From Spirochaetaceae bacterium (GTDB taxonomy: Bacteria; Spirochaetota; Spirochaetia; UBA9216), in contig JAQQAK010000183.1 in the NCBI GenBank assembly GCA_028527945.1, positions 1 through 5,656 of the forward strand: 5,656 nt of DNA, in the 5' to 3' direction. This document shows, in pieces, positions 1 to 4,897 of the stretch. The number at the start of each line of letters is the position of its first letter. The first letter of the stretch is position 1. Under the pieces are notes generated by a model. The model ran no database searches. It was given only the letters and a program-made list of their open reading frames with translations, and was not told the DNA's origin. Position numbers and translations under genes: made by a program.

Positions 1-2
1 TA

Positions 3-170
3 TTTCTTGTTTCACTTCGCCAAACAAAAATTGGACAAGCCTTATTGGGAAGTCAGTTTTCATGGAGTGATATTCCGCCATATTTAATTGGTGGAATTAT
101 TGGCTTCTTATTGCTTCAGTTAGTATTTCATATAAAACTTAAATGCTTTATAACAGAAGACTCTTTTTAA
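3..170 (+). CDS. C-terminal fragment of a membrane protein, 5' end outside window
   Basis: The frame starting at base 3 stays open for 55 codons and stops at TAA 168-170. The other two plus frames close earlier (at 87 and 68). The peptide begins FLVSLRQTKIGQALLG and contains a hydrophobic stretch of about 20 residues (PYLIGGIIGFLLLQLVF), followed by a short basic tail with one Cys, so it looks like the last transmembrane helix and a cytoplasmic end of an integral membrane protein. The spacing of a G-rich helix after a W-S-D turn loosely recalls the end of MIP/aquaporin channels, but no diagnostic motif is inside the window and I do not assign a family. A rho-independent terminator lies 130 bp downstream. 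Confidence 0.6.
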   Translation, partial: FLVSLRQTKIGQALLGSQFSWSDIPPYLIGGIIGFLLLQLVFHIKLKCFITEDSF

Positions 171-299
171 CCTCAGTTAGTTTTGTAAAGAGCTTTCATA
201 ATGTAAATGAAGAATTTTTGCTTCAGATGCTTTAAAGCCCTAAGCTATTTATAAAAGAACCAAGTGTTGCAAAAAGCTCAAAAAACAAAATTTTAAAAT
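171..299. other. AT-rich intergenic stretch, no gene seen
   Basis: This is the first part of the gap of about 430 bp between the membrane-protein fragment and the methyltransferase gene. I see no open frame with a ribosome binding site and no convincing promoter. The only small structures are a GCTTTAAAGC palindrome near 230-239 and a distant pair GAGCTTT (191-197) / AAAGCTC (273-279). It is probably the 3' untranslated region of the upstream gene, ending at the terminator at 300-337. The rest of the gap (338-596) holds a possible second terminator and the left copy of the long repeat. Confidence 0.4.
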
Positions 300-337
300 A
301 GCCTTTTGTAAACTCAATTATTTTACAAAAGGCTTTT
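300..337. terminator. Strong rho-independent terminator, probably bidirectional
   Basis: A perfect 13-bp stem pairs AGCCTTTTGTAAA (300-312) with TTTACAAAAGGCT (322-334) around a 9-nt loop and is followed by TTTT on the plus strand. On the minus strand the stem is followed by an AT-rich run (ATTTTAAAATTTTG), so it may also stop transcription arriving from the methyltransferase side. It closes the plus-strand gene that ends at 170. Confidence 0.8.
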
Positions 338-376
338 ATGTTAATAGTTAACTACTCTTTGGTAGCTTTTTATAGT

Positions 377-409
377 AAAAAAATCAACAAGCTCACAGCA
401 AGCTGTGGG
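377..409 (-). terminator. Possible minus-strand terminator after the methyltransferase transcript
   Basis: Read on the minus strand, the hairpin CCCACAG-CTTG-CTGTGAG (409 to 392, one G-T pair) is followed by CTTGTTGA and a run of seven T (383-377). The eight-base gap between stem and T-run is longer than ideal, so this is only a candidate. If real, the left repeat (429-594) would be transcribed as the 3' untranslated region of the methyltransferase mRNA. Confidence 0.35.
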
Positions 410-428
410 ATATTCTTATCTCTCAGAG

Positions 429-594
429 AATCAACAACTCCGGAGCAGAGCAAACACAGGTTGGTTCTGCAAGGAATTGGTTTAGACGGTCGCCGCTTTC
501 TACCCAACACAAAAATACTCTTTCCAAATAGAAGATTCCGCATGTAGAATCCTGCTAAAGCAGGGCGGGTATTAAACCTTCCCGGCGAATAAAA
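429..594 (-). repeat. Left copy of a long inverted repeat (about 166 bp)
   Basis: Read on the minus strand from 594, this matches the copy at 3429-3596. Bases 501-594 are identical to 3429-3522 over 94 bp without a gap. The match then becomes imperfect (about 13 divergent bases with one indel), resumes nearly exact over about 29 bp ending AGAACCAACC, diverges again, and ends with a shared CTCTGCTCCGGAGT and GTTGATT. Inside the identical block are two small hairpins, CCTGC-TTTA-GCAGG and GATTC-N8-GAATC. The indel and the shared blocks in different frames argue that nucleotide structure, not a protein, is conserved. The repeat starts 3 bp after the methyltransferase stop codon. This copy lacks the full 10-bp GC-rich hairpin seen in the right copy. 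Confidence 0.9.
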
Positions 595-596
595 AA

Positions 597-1709
597 CTAT
601 CCCCAAACCTCGTCAGCAATCTCTTTGACAAGTTTCATTTTCTTCCACTGATCTTCTTCAGTCAGAATATTTCCTTCTTCTGTAGATGCAAAACCACACT
701 GTGGACTTAGCGCTAGGCGCTCCAGTGGAACATATTTTGCGGCTTCATTAATACGCTTTTTAATTTCTTCCTTATCCTCAAGCTGAGGACGCTTGCTTGT
801 AACAAGCCCAAGAACAACCTCTTTTGAATCGCTCAGATAACGCAGCGGTTCAAAATTTCCAGAACGCTCATCATCAAACTCAAGAAAGTATGTTTCAACA
901 TTTTCCTTACCAAATAAAAGCTCTCCCACAGGTTCGTAACCACCTGATGAAGCATAGGTTGAGTGGTAATTACCACGGCAAACATGGGTTGAAATTTTTA
1001 TATCAGAAGGTAAATCTCTGACAGCCTTGTTATTTAATTCCAGATACAAGTTCTGAATCTCATCATGATCAAAGCCAGCGCCAGCCATTGTCTCCCAGAA
1101 ATCGCGGTCACAAAGCATAGCCCAGGTACAGTCATCAAGCTTGAGGTCCCGGCAGCCAAGTTCATAGAAAGCAAGAATAGACTCGCGGTAAGCACCGCTT
1201 AAATCATCGATTAAGTCCTGTCTATTTGGATAAAACTCATTTGTTTTTTCTTCATTTGTGCCTCTAACAAGCTCCGCAAAAAGTTGAGCCGGAGCTGGAA
1301 TACTAACTCTGGCAACAGCATCATCACCGGCAGCTTCCTTTAAAAACCTAAAATGAGCCAAAAATGGATGAGACTTTGTAAAACGTATTTTTCCATTTAA
1401 ACGCGCTGAATCATCTCGGGTTTCTTCATCATGAAACATATATCCTTCCCCGTAGCGAATATGTTCAACACCTTCAAAACCCCAGAAAAAATCAAGATGC
1501 CAATAGCTTCTGCGGAATTCCCCATCACTTACAATCGAATACCCAAGCTCCTTTTGTTTGGCTATCAATTTGATTATTTCTTCATCTTCAATCTTGGTAA
1601 GAGCTTCAAAAGAAATCTTTCCTGCCGTATAATTGGCCCGTGCTGTTTTTAATCTTTCAGGACGTAAAAAACTTCCCACCAAATCATAATGTAATAATGT
1701 ATCTGTCAT
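597..1709 (-). CDS. MetE C-terminal-domain-like cobalamin-independent methyltransferase (YxjG/YxjH type)
   Basis: This 370-residue protein has the length of the stand-alone catalytic domain of cobalamin-independent methionine synthase, as in B. subtilis YxjG/YxjH, and lacks the N-terminal MetE half. The barrel opens with VGSFLRP (11-17) and SDGEFRR (61-67). The expected zinc ligands are all present: H242 and C244 in HVCRGN, E277 in YFLEFDD, and C338 in SPQCGFAS. It therefore probably transfers a methyl (or related alkyl) group to a thiol such as homocysteine. The true methyl donor cannot be read from sequence, and the family also includes epoxyalkane:coenzyme M transferase. The ATG is preceded by GGAGG (1723-1719) with 9 nt spacing. 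It lies 142 bp downstream of the transporter gene on the same strand, so it may share that transcript or use its own weak promoter. I see no S-box or T-box leader. Confidence 0.9.
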   Translation of the reverse strand: MTDTLLHYDLVGSFLRPERLKTARANYTAGKISFEALTKIEDEEIIKLIAKQKELGYSIVSDGEFRRSYWHLDFFWGFEGVEHIRYGEGYMFHDEETRDDSARLNGKIRFTKSHPFLAHFRFLKEAAGDDAVARVSIPAPAQLFAELVRGTNEEKTNEFYPNRQDLIDDLSGAYRESILAFYELGCRDLKLDDCTWAMLCDRDFWETMAGAGFDHDEIQNLYLELNNKAVRDLPSDIKISTHVCRGNYHSTYASSGGYEPVGELLFGKENVETYFLEFDDERSGNFEPLRYLSDSKEVVLGLVTSKRPQLEDKEEIKKRINEAAKYVPLERLALSPQCGFASTEEGNILTEEDQWKKMKLVKEIADEVWG

Positions 1710-1768
1710 TTCAGTTTTCCTCCATTATTTTGCTTCAAGCTCAAATTATTAAAGCTGATTCAGCAACC

Positions 1769-1796
1769 TTAATATCATGGATAGAATATAAACCAA
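1769..1796 (-). promoter_or_regulatory. Weak candidate promoter for the methyltransferase gene
   Basis: On the minus strand a TTGGTT -35-like box (1796-1791) and a TATTAA -10-like box (1774-1769) are 16 nt apart, predicting a start near 1762 and a leader of about 50 nt. The same TATTAA hexamer serves as the -10 box of the transporter promoter. The 142-bp gap is very AT-rich, so chance matches are likely. No TCATAC-N6-GTATGA operator is present here. A small dyad GCTG-AAT-CAGC (about 1765-1755) lies near the predicted start. Confidence 0.25.
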
Positions 1797-1851
1797 TATA
1801 TAAATAAATAAAAATGATAGTTTCTCATAGTTCCATAAATAATATTTATAA

Positions 1852-2739
1852 TTAAACTTTTTTCCTCGCTGTTACAACAAGATATACTACTATCGATGTC
1901 AGAATAATGCCTCCACCTATCAAGGTCTGCACTGGTGGTTTTTCAGAGAAAAAGAGAAATGCCCAGGCAGGAGCCAAAACAACATTAATTAATGAAAACA
2001 TGGATGTTTCGGAAGCAGGAATATATCGAGTAGATGTGGCGTTAAGTACACGCCCTATAGGTGCTGATGCCAGCCCCATGGCCGCCATTATAAGCCATGT
2101 TTTTAAAGAATAACTTGCCGGATGAGCTGGTACAAACATTACTAAAGCTATGAAAAAACCACCAAGGCCAACAATTCCCATACGATTTATATTTTTATAC
2201 TTTCTCCATAAAGTACCGTTAACCCCAAGACTGATTACAGAAAAAACAGCAAGACAGTCTCCAAAAAGTCCACCTTTATCAAGCGAGCCGGCAACTACAA
2301 TAGATATTCCTATAAAAACTACAAATACAGTAATCCAGAAGGATTTATTTGCTTTTTCTTTTAATATTATCCAGGAAATTACGGCAGTAACAACAGGGCG
2401 GCTACTTATGATTATAACAGTATTTGCCACTGCCGTGTGTTTAACACTTAAGACAAAAGAAGACGCACTGCAAAGAATAAGCAAACCGGAAACAAGCCCC
2501 GGCCAACCGTTTTCTTTTAATGTCCCCCAAAGACCCTTGGGAGATGTTATCTGAATAAAAACTCCCATAGAAATTGCAGAAAATAACCCAAATAAGAAAT
2601 TTGTATCAAAACCGCCTACTCCTGACAGTCGTACAAATACAGAATCAAAACTGAGAAGGAAAACTCCTGTAAGAGCCGCAAGCTGACCTTTGCCTCTTGT
2701 ACTGTCAGGAATTACCTTTTTGATTTGTGATAAAATCAT
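1852..2739 (-). CDS. EamA/DMT-superfamily membrane transporter
   Basis: This 295-residue, strongly hydrophobic protein has the two-fold repeat of about five helices each that is typical of 10-TM EamA (drug/metabolite transporter) permeases. The first repeat ends with the family pattern around AVANTVIIISSRPVVTAVIS...LKEK (103-129). The second repeat has the matching PASETSMFSL...PAWAFLFFSEKP (241-268). The C-terminus is basic (ARKKV), as expected for a cytoplasmic tail. Members usually export metabolites, amino acids or drugs; the substrate cannot be read here. The start is set by AGGAG (2750-2746) 6 nt before the ATG; an ATG 5 bases upstream runs straight into a stop. It is divergent from a TetR-family gene, shares its control region, and is the probable main target of that regulator. 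The methyltransferase gene follows on the same strand. Confidence 0.9.
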   Translation of the reverse strand: MILSQIKKVIPDSTRGKGQLAALTGVFLLSFDSVFVRLSGVGGFDTNFLFGLFSAISMGVFIQITSPKGLWGTLKENGWPGLVSGLLILCSASSFVLSVKHTAVANTVIIISSRPVVTAVISWIILKEKANKSFWITVFVVFIGISIVVAGSLDKGGLFGDCLAVFSVISLGVNGTLWRKYKNINRMGIVGLGGFFIALVMFVPAHPASYSLKTWLIMAAMGLASAPIGRVLNATSTRYIPASETSMFSLINVVLAPAWAFLFFSEKPPVQTLIGGGIILTSIVVYLVVTARKKV

Positions 2740-2757
2740 ATCATGCTCCTAAAAATC

Positions 2758-2781
2758 TAATCATACTATGTAGTATGATTA
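2758..2781. promoter_or_regulatory. TetR-family operator O1 (perfect palindrome)
   Basis: Bases 2758-2781 form a perfect dyad with 11-bp arms around a TG centre: TAATCATACTA / TAGTATGATTA. The core is TCATAC-N6-GTATGA (2761-2778). It abuts and partly overlaps the predicted transporter -10 box (2784-2779) and covers its start site, so bound repressor would block transporter transcription. The same core recurs at 2812-2829, with centres 51 bp apart, close to five helical turns, which places both sites on one face of the DNA. Confidence 0.85.
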
Positions 2782-2807
2782 ATAATATAAATGAAGTCTT
2801 GTGTCAA
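2779..2807 (-). promoter_or_regulatory. Promoter of the transporter gene
   Basis: On the minus strand a perfect TTGACA -35 box (2807-2802) is followed after 17 nt by TATTAA (2784-2779). The predicted start is near 2772, inside operator O1, and gives a leader of about 33 nt carrying the AGGAG ribosome site. The -35 box overlaps that of the divergent tetR promoter (2799-2804), so polymerase should occupy only one at a time. Confidence 0.7.
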
Positions 2808-2827
2808 CCAGTCATACCTGTTAGTAT
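2799..2827 (+). promoter_or_regulatory. Candidate tetR promoter, predicted leaderless start
   Basis: A weak TTGTGT -35 box (2799-2804) and a TAGTAT -10 box (2822-2827) are 17 nt apart. Only five bases separate the -10 box from the tetR ATG at 2833, so transcription would begin at or beside the start codon. This agrees with the absence of any Shine-Dalgarno sequence there. The -10 box lies inside operator O2, which predicts autorepression. Confidence 0.5.
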
Positions 2828-2829
2828 GA
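2812..2829. promoter_or_regulatory. TetR-family operator O2
   Basis: TCATAC (2812-2817), six bases, then GTATGA (2824-2829) repeats the core of O1 exactly, although the central six bases are not palindromic here. It covers the predicted tetR -10 box and ends 3 bp before the tetR start codon. A second identical half-site pair in a gap of 93 bp is very unlikely to be chance and marks this as the regulator's recognition sequence. Confidence 0.8.
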
Positions 2830-2832
2830 TTT

Positions 2833-3423
2833 ATGGCAAAGATTGAAATAATAAAAGAACAAAAAAGAAATGCTATTATAAATGCTGCTATAAAGGCATT
2901 TCTCTCTGAAGGTTATATTGGCACCAGTATGGATGTGATTGCACATCAGGCTGGAGTAACAAAACAAACGGTTTATCGTTATTTTGCGACAAAAGAGATA
3001 TTGTTTCAGACCGCTCTGGAATCACAAAGAAAAGAATCACAAACTGGGCTTCTTAATTCGCTTGATTTAGTGGATACAAAAGAAGCCTTAACTCAATTTG
3101 CTCTTGGATTTTTAAATTTACACTTGTCTGAATCTCACCTTGCAAGCATTCGTCTGTTAGTATCAGAAAGCCCCTCAGCTCCTGAAATGACTAAAGCATT
3201 TTTTTCACTTGGGCCTCAAGAAACAAAAAAACGTCTGACAATTTTTTTTGAAGAAAGGTTCAAGATAGAAGATCCTGAATATGCAATGAAAATTTTTACA
3301 AGCAGCCTTCTTTCAATGCGTATGAATGTACTGATAGGCTTAACACCACCGCCAACCCAAGAACAAATACATCAACACGCAAAACGGACTGTATCATTAT
3401 TTCTAAAGCTTTTAGAGACTTAA
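2833..3423 (+). CDS. TetR/AcrR-family transcriptional repressor
   Basis: The 196-residue protein has the usual TetR size. The N-terminal DNA-binding domain spans about 12-59, with the helix-turn-helix around TSMDVIAHQAGVTKQTVYRY (31-50) and the recognition-helix signature TKQTVYRYF followed by ATKEILF. The C-terminal ligand domain contains IRLLVSESPSAPEMTKAFFSLGP (about 106-128), which resembles the AefR-like TetR C-terminal type, and ends in amphipathic helices for dimerisation. By family knowledge it would release DNA on binding a small ligand, possibly the substrate or product of the divergent transporter or methyltransferase. Two matching operators lie directly upstream. The ATG has no Shine-Dalgarno site and probably starts a leaderless mRNA; an ATG at 2826 is out of frame and quickly stopped. 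Confidence 0.93.
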   Translation: MAKIEIIKEQKRNAIINAAIKAFLSEGYIGTSMDVIAHQAGVTKQTVYRYFATKEILFQTALESQRKESQTGLLNSLDLVDTKEALTQFALGFLNLHLSESHLASIRLLVSESPSAPEMTKAFFSLGPQETKKRLTIFFEERFKIEDPEYAMKIFTSSLLSMRMNVLIGLTPPPTQEQIHQHAKRTVSLFLKLLET

Positions 3424-3428
3424 ACCTC

Positions 3429-3596
3429 TTTTATTCGCCGGGAAGGTTTAATACCCGCCCTGCTTTAGCAGGATTCTACATGCGGAATCTTCTATTTGGA
3501 AAGAGTATTTTTGTGTTGGGTATAAAACCTGACCTTCTAAACCCATTCCTTGCAGAACCAACCATACTTCGGAGCTCTGCTCCGGAGTGGTTGATT
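3429..3596 (+). repeat. Right copy of the long inverted repeat (about 168 bp)
   Basis: This copy begins 6 bp after the tetR stop and is opposite in orientation to the copy at 429-594. Bases 3429-3522 are identical to 594-501. It carries CCTGC-TTTA-GCAGG and GATTC-N8-GAATC, then a distal part with a full GC-rich hairpin that the left copy lacks. Both copies sit immediately after a stop codon, each pointing away from its gene in the same relative orientation. An ATG at 3480 opens a frame of about 40 codons (MRNLLFGKSIFVLG...), but its continuation is not conserved in the left copy, so I do not call a gene. Confidence 0.9.
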
Positions 3597-3612
3597 AGAA
3601 GTTTATTTTTTT
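3534..3612 (+). terminator. Complex hairpin plus T-tract, likely tetR terminator
   Basis: An inner 10-bp stem pairs ACTTCGGAGC (3566-3575) with GCTCCGGAGT (3579-3588) around TCT, with one G-T pair. After a two-base AT bulge, CAACC (3559-3563) pairs with GGTTG (3589-3593). Farther out CTTCTAA (3534-3540) is complementary to TTAGAAG (3595-3601). The T-rich run TTTATTTTTTT (3602-3612) follows directly. Stem and T-run together make a good rho-independent terminator for the tetR transcript. The -35 box of the phospholipase promoter begins two bases later. Confidence 0.65.
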
Positions 3613-3614
3613 GA

Positions 3615-3642
3615 TTGACAACCAATAGACCTGTTTTATAAT
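3615..3642 (+). promoter_or_regulatory. Consensus promoter of the phospholipase gene, leaderless
   Basis: TTGACA (3615-3620) and TATAAT (3637-3642) are both perfect sigma-70 consensus hexamers, 16 nt apart. The ATG at 3649 follows the -10 box by six bases, so the normal start distance puts the first transcribed base at or beside the A of the start codon. No Shine-Dalgarno sequence could fit or is seen. No operator palindrome overlaps the boxes, which suggests constitutive strong initiation. Confidence 0.8.
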
Positions 3643-3648
3643 TATCTT

Positions 3649-4662
3649 ATGTATCCATTTGAAAATTTAGTATTCCGTGGCGGTGGGGTTCTGGGCATAG
3701 CCTATTTGGGCGCAATTGAAGTCTTAGATTCAGATAAATATAAAATACTGCCTAAAATTAAACGTATTTCCGGTGCTTCCGCAGGAGCTATTACAGCTTT
3801 GATTGTAAGTATTTGTAACAGCGCCGAAGAAATAAAAGAAATTGCTGATAAATTAGACTTTTCTAAAGTACCACAAAAAGTTGGTAAAGAATTAGTAGAC
3901 GCTCAGCTACATGTAAATGTTATTAATGAACATATCGAAAAAGCAACAGGACTATCATTAGATCCTGAAGATATACTTTGTTTATTAAGGCTTATTAGTA
4001 AATACGGCTGGTATTCAAGTGACTATATTTACAAGTGGTTTAAGAATACTATTCAAACCCAATTTGATAAAAAAGATATGTATAAACATAGCAAGGGACG
4101 ACAAACATTCGCGCAGTTTAAAGAAGCTGGCTTCCGCGATCTGTATATCTCTGTGACAGATATAACAAACCATTGTAATAAAATATTATCTGCTGAAAAC
4201 GCTCCAGATATGCCTGTAGCAGATGCGGTACGGATGTCAATGTCAATACCTGTATTTTTTGAATCAATAAAGTTTGACGGAGATCAATACGCAGACGGTG
4301 GTACTGTAAATAACTATCTTATGGAAGTTTTTGATAATGAAAAATATGTCAGTAATCCAGATAATTTTAAAGATGGTATAAACAACGAAACTTTGGGCTG
4401 CCATTTGTACTCGTCTAATGACAGTTCTGGAAAGGAATATAAAATAGGCTTGTTAAAATATCTTATAGACTTAATGAAAACTCTGTTTGCTACCCAGGAA
4501 ATTGAATTTAGCAAAACTCCTAATTTAGTAAAACGTTCAGCAAATATTAGCGATTGTGGAATTAGCGCAATTGATTTTGATATAAAAGTCGGCGATCCTG
4601 ACTACGAAAATCTTTGTAAATCTGGAAAGAAAGCCATGTCTGAATATTTGAGTAATTATTAA
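3649..4662 (+). CDS. Patatin-like phospholipase (ExoU/VipD-like class)
   Basis: This 337-residue protein has all the catalytic elements of a patatin-fold lipid acyl hydrolase. The oxyanion loop is RGGGVLGIAYLG (10-21), the nucleophile is S44 in GASAG (42-46), and the catalytic aspartate is D216 in the DGG motif (216-218). The opening NLVFRGGGVLGIAYLGAIEVL matches bacterial patatins of the ExoU/VipD-like type and fixes the start codon. Such enzymes release fatty acids from membrane phospholipids; some act as secreted toxins and others as effectors that kill the host cell in antiphage defence. No signal peptide or membrane helix is seen, so it should be cytosolic. The segment after the DGG (about 225-337) is not a domain I recognise. 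No cyclic-nucleotide synthase of the CBASS type lies nearby; instead two DUF2589 genes follow after 235 bp. The mRNA is probably leaderless. Confidence 0.92.
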   Translation: MYPFENLVFRGGGVLGIAYLGAIEVLDSDKYKILPKIKRISGASAGAITALIVSICNSAEEIKEIADKLDFSKVPQKVGKELVDAQLHVNVINEHIEKATGLSLDPEDILCLLRLISKYGWYSSDYIYKWFKNTIQTQFDKKDMYKHSKGRQTFAQFKEAGFRDLYISVTDITNHCNKILSAENAPDMPVADAVRMSMSIPVFFESIKFDGDQYADGGTVNNYLMEVFDNEKYVSNPDNFKDGINNETLGCHLYSSNDSSGKEYKIGLLKYLIDLMKTLFATQEIEFSKTPNLVKRSANISDCGISAIDFDIKVGDPDYENLCKSGKKAMSEYLSNY

Positions 4663-4725
4663 CAAAGAAGTCTTTTCAAAAACCCGGTTATTTTTTAAAG
4701 GCTTTGAAGAAGTTTTTACGACAGA

Positions 4726-4773
4726 CTCTAAATGTATTTAGCATAAGAAATTTAAAAAATTTCTTCATTAGAG
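4726..4773. repeat. Nested inverted repeat after the phospholipase gene
   Basis: The inner stem AAGAAATTT (4745-4753) / AAATTTCTT (4757-4765) is perfect, with an AAA loop. Outer arms CTCTAA (4726-4731) / TTAGAG (4768-4773) can pair, with flanking TG/CA and one unpaired A. No T-tract follows, so it is a poor rho-independent terminator. It may protect the 3' end of the mRNA or be a recombination relic. The other bases of the 235-bp gap (4663-4897) are AT-rich, with a weak AACC/GGTT dyad before TTATTTTTT near 4682-4696 that could also end transcription. Confidence 0.5.
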
Positions 4774-4829
4774 CCTCATTTAAATTAAATAATCCCAATT
4801 AGGACAAGTTTTATAAAAAAAAAATATTT

Positions 4830-4858
4830 CTTACAAAATTATAATAATACTATAAAAT
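4830..4858 (+). promoter_or_regulatory. Candidate promoter of the DUF2589 gene pair
   Basis: CTTACA (4830-4835) and TAAAAT (4853-4858) are 17 nt apart, in a very AT-rich stretch, predicting a start near 4865 and a leader of about 33 nt with an AGGAG site (4887-4891). If used, the DUF2589 genes have their own transcript apart from the phospholipase. The AT-richness makes chance matches likely. Confidence 0.4.
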
Positions 4859-4897
4859 GAATTTATTACTTTGGCAGGATTTTATTAGGAGAATATA

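Noticed and set aside
338..547. Open frame of 69 codons on the plus strand, and one of 78 codons on the minus strand at 370-606
   Set aside because: Both run through the long inverted repeat, have no ribosome binding site, and the peptide is not conserved in the other repeat copy because of an indel.
1710..1851. SAM riboswitch or T-box leader before the methyltransferase gene
   Set aside because: The gap is 142 bp, very AT-rich, and shows neither the paired elements of an S-box nor a T-box sequence with an antiterminator; only a tiny GCTG/CAGC dyad is visible.
2150..2554. Plus-strand open frame of 134 codons opposite the transporter gene
   Set aside because: It is antisense to a clear 10-TM permease, has no ribosome binding site and no recognisable domain.
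2736..2744. Upstream ATG-ATA-TGA mini-frame overlapping the transporter start codon
   Set aside because: Its ATG is only one base from the AGGAG site, too close for initiation; the ATG at 2739 has proper spacing and continues into the family-like protein.
3480..3614. Short frame MRNLLFGKSIFVLG... in the right repeat copy
   Set aside because: Only the identical DNA block keeps the peptide; beyond it the two copies conserve sequence in different frames, and it runs into the hairpin terminator.
3649..4662. CBASS operon with the patatin as CapV-type effector
   Set aside because: No CD-NTase cyclase or accessory Cap gene is in the window, and the N-terminal sequence resembles ExoU/VipD-like patatins more than CapV. 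A cyclase beyond the window cannot be excluded.
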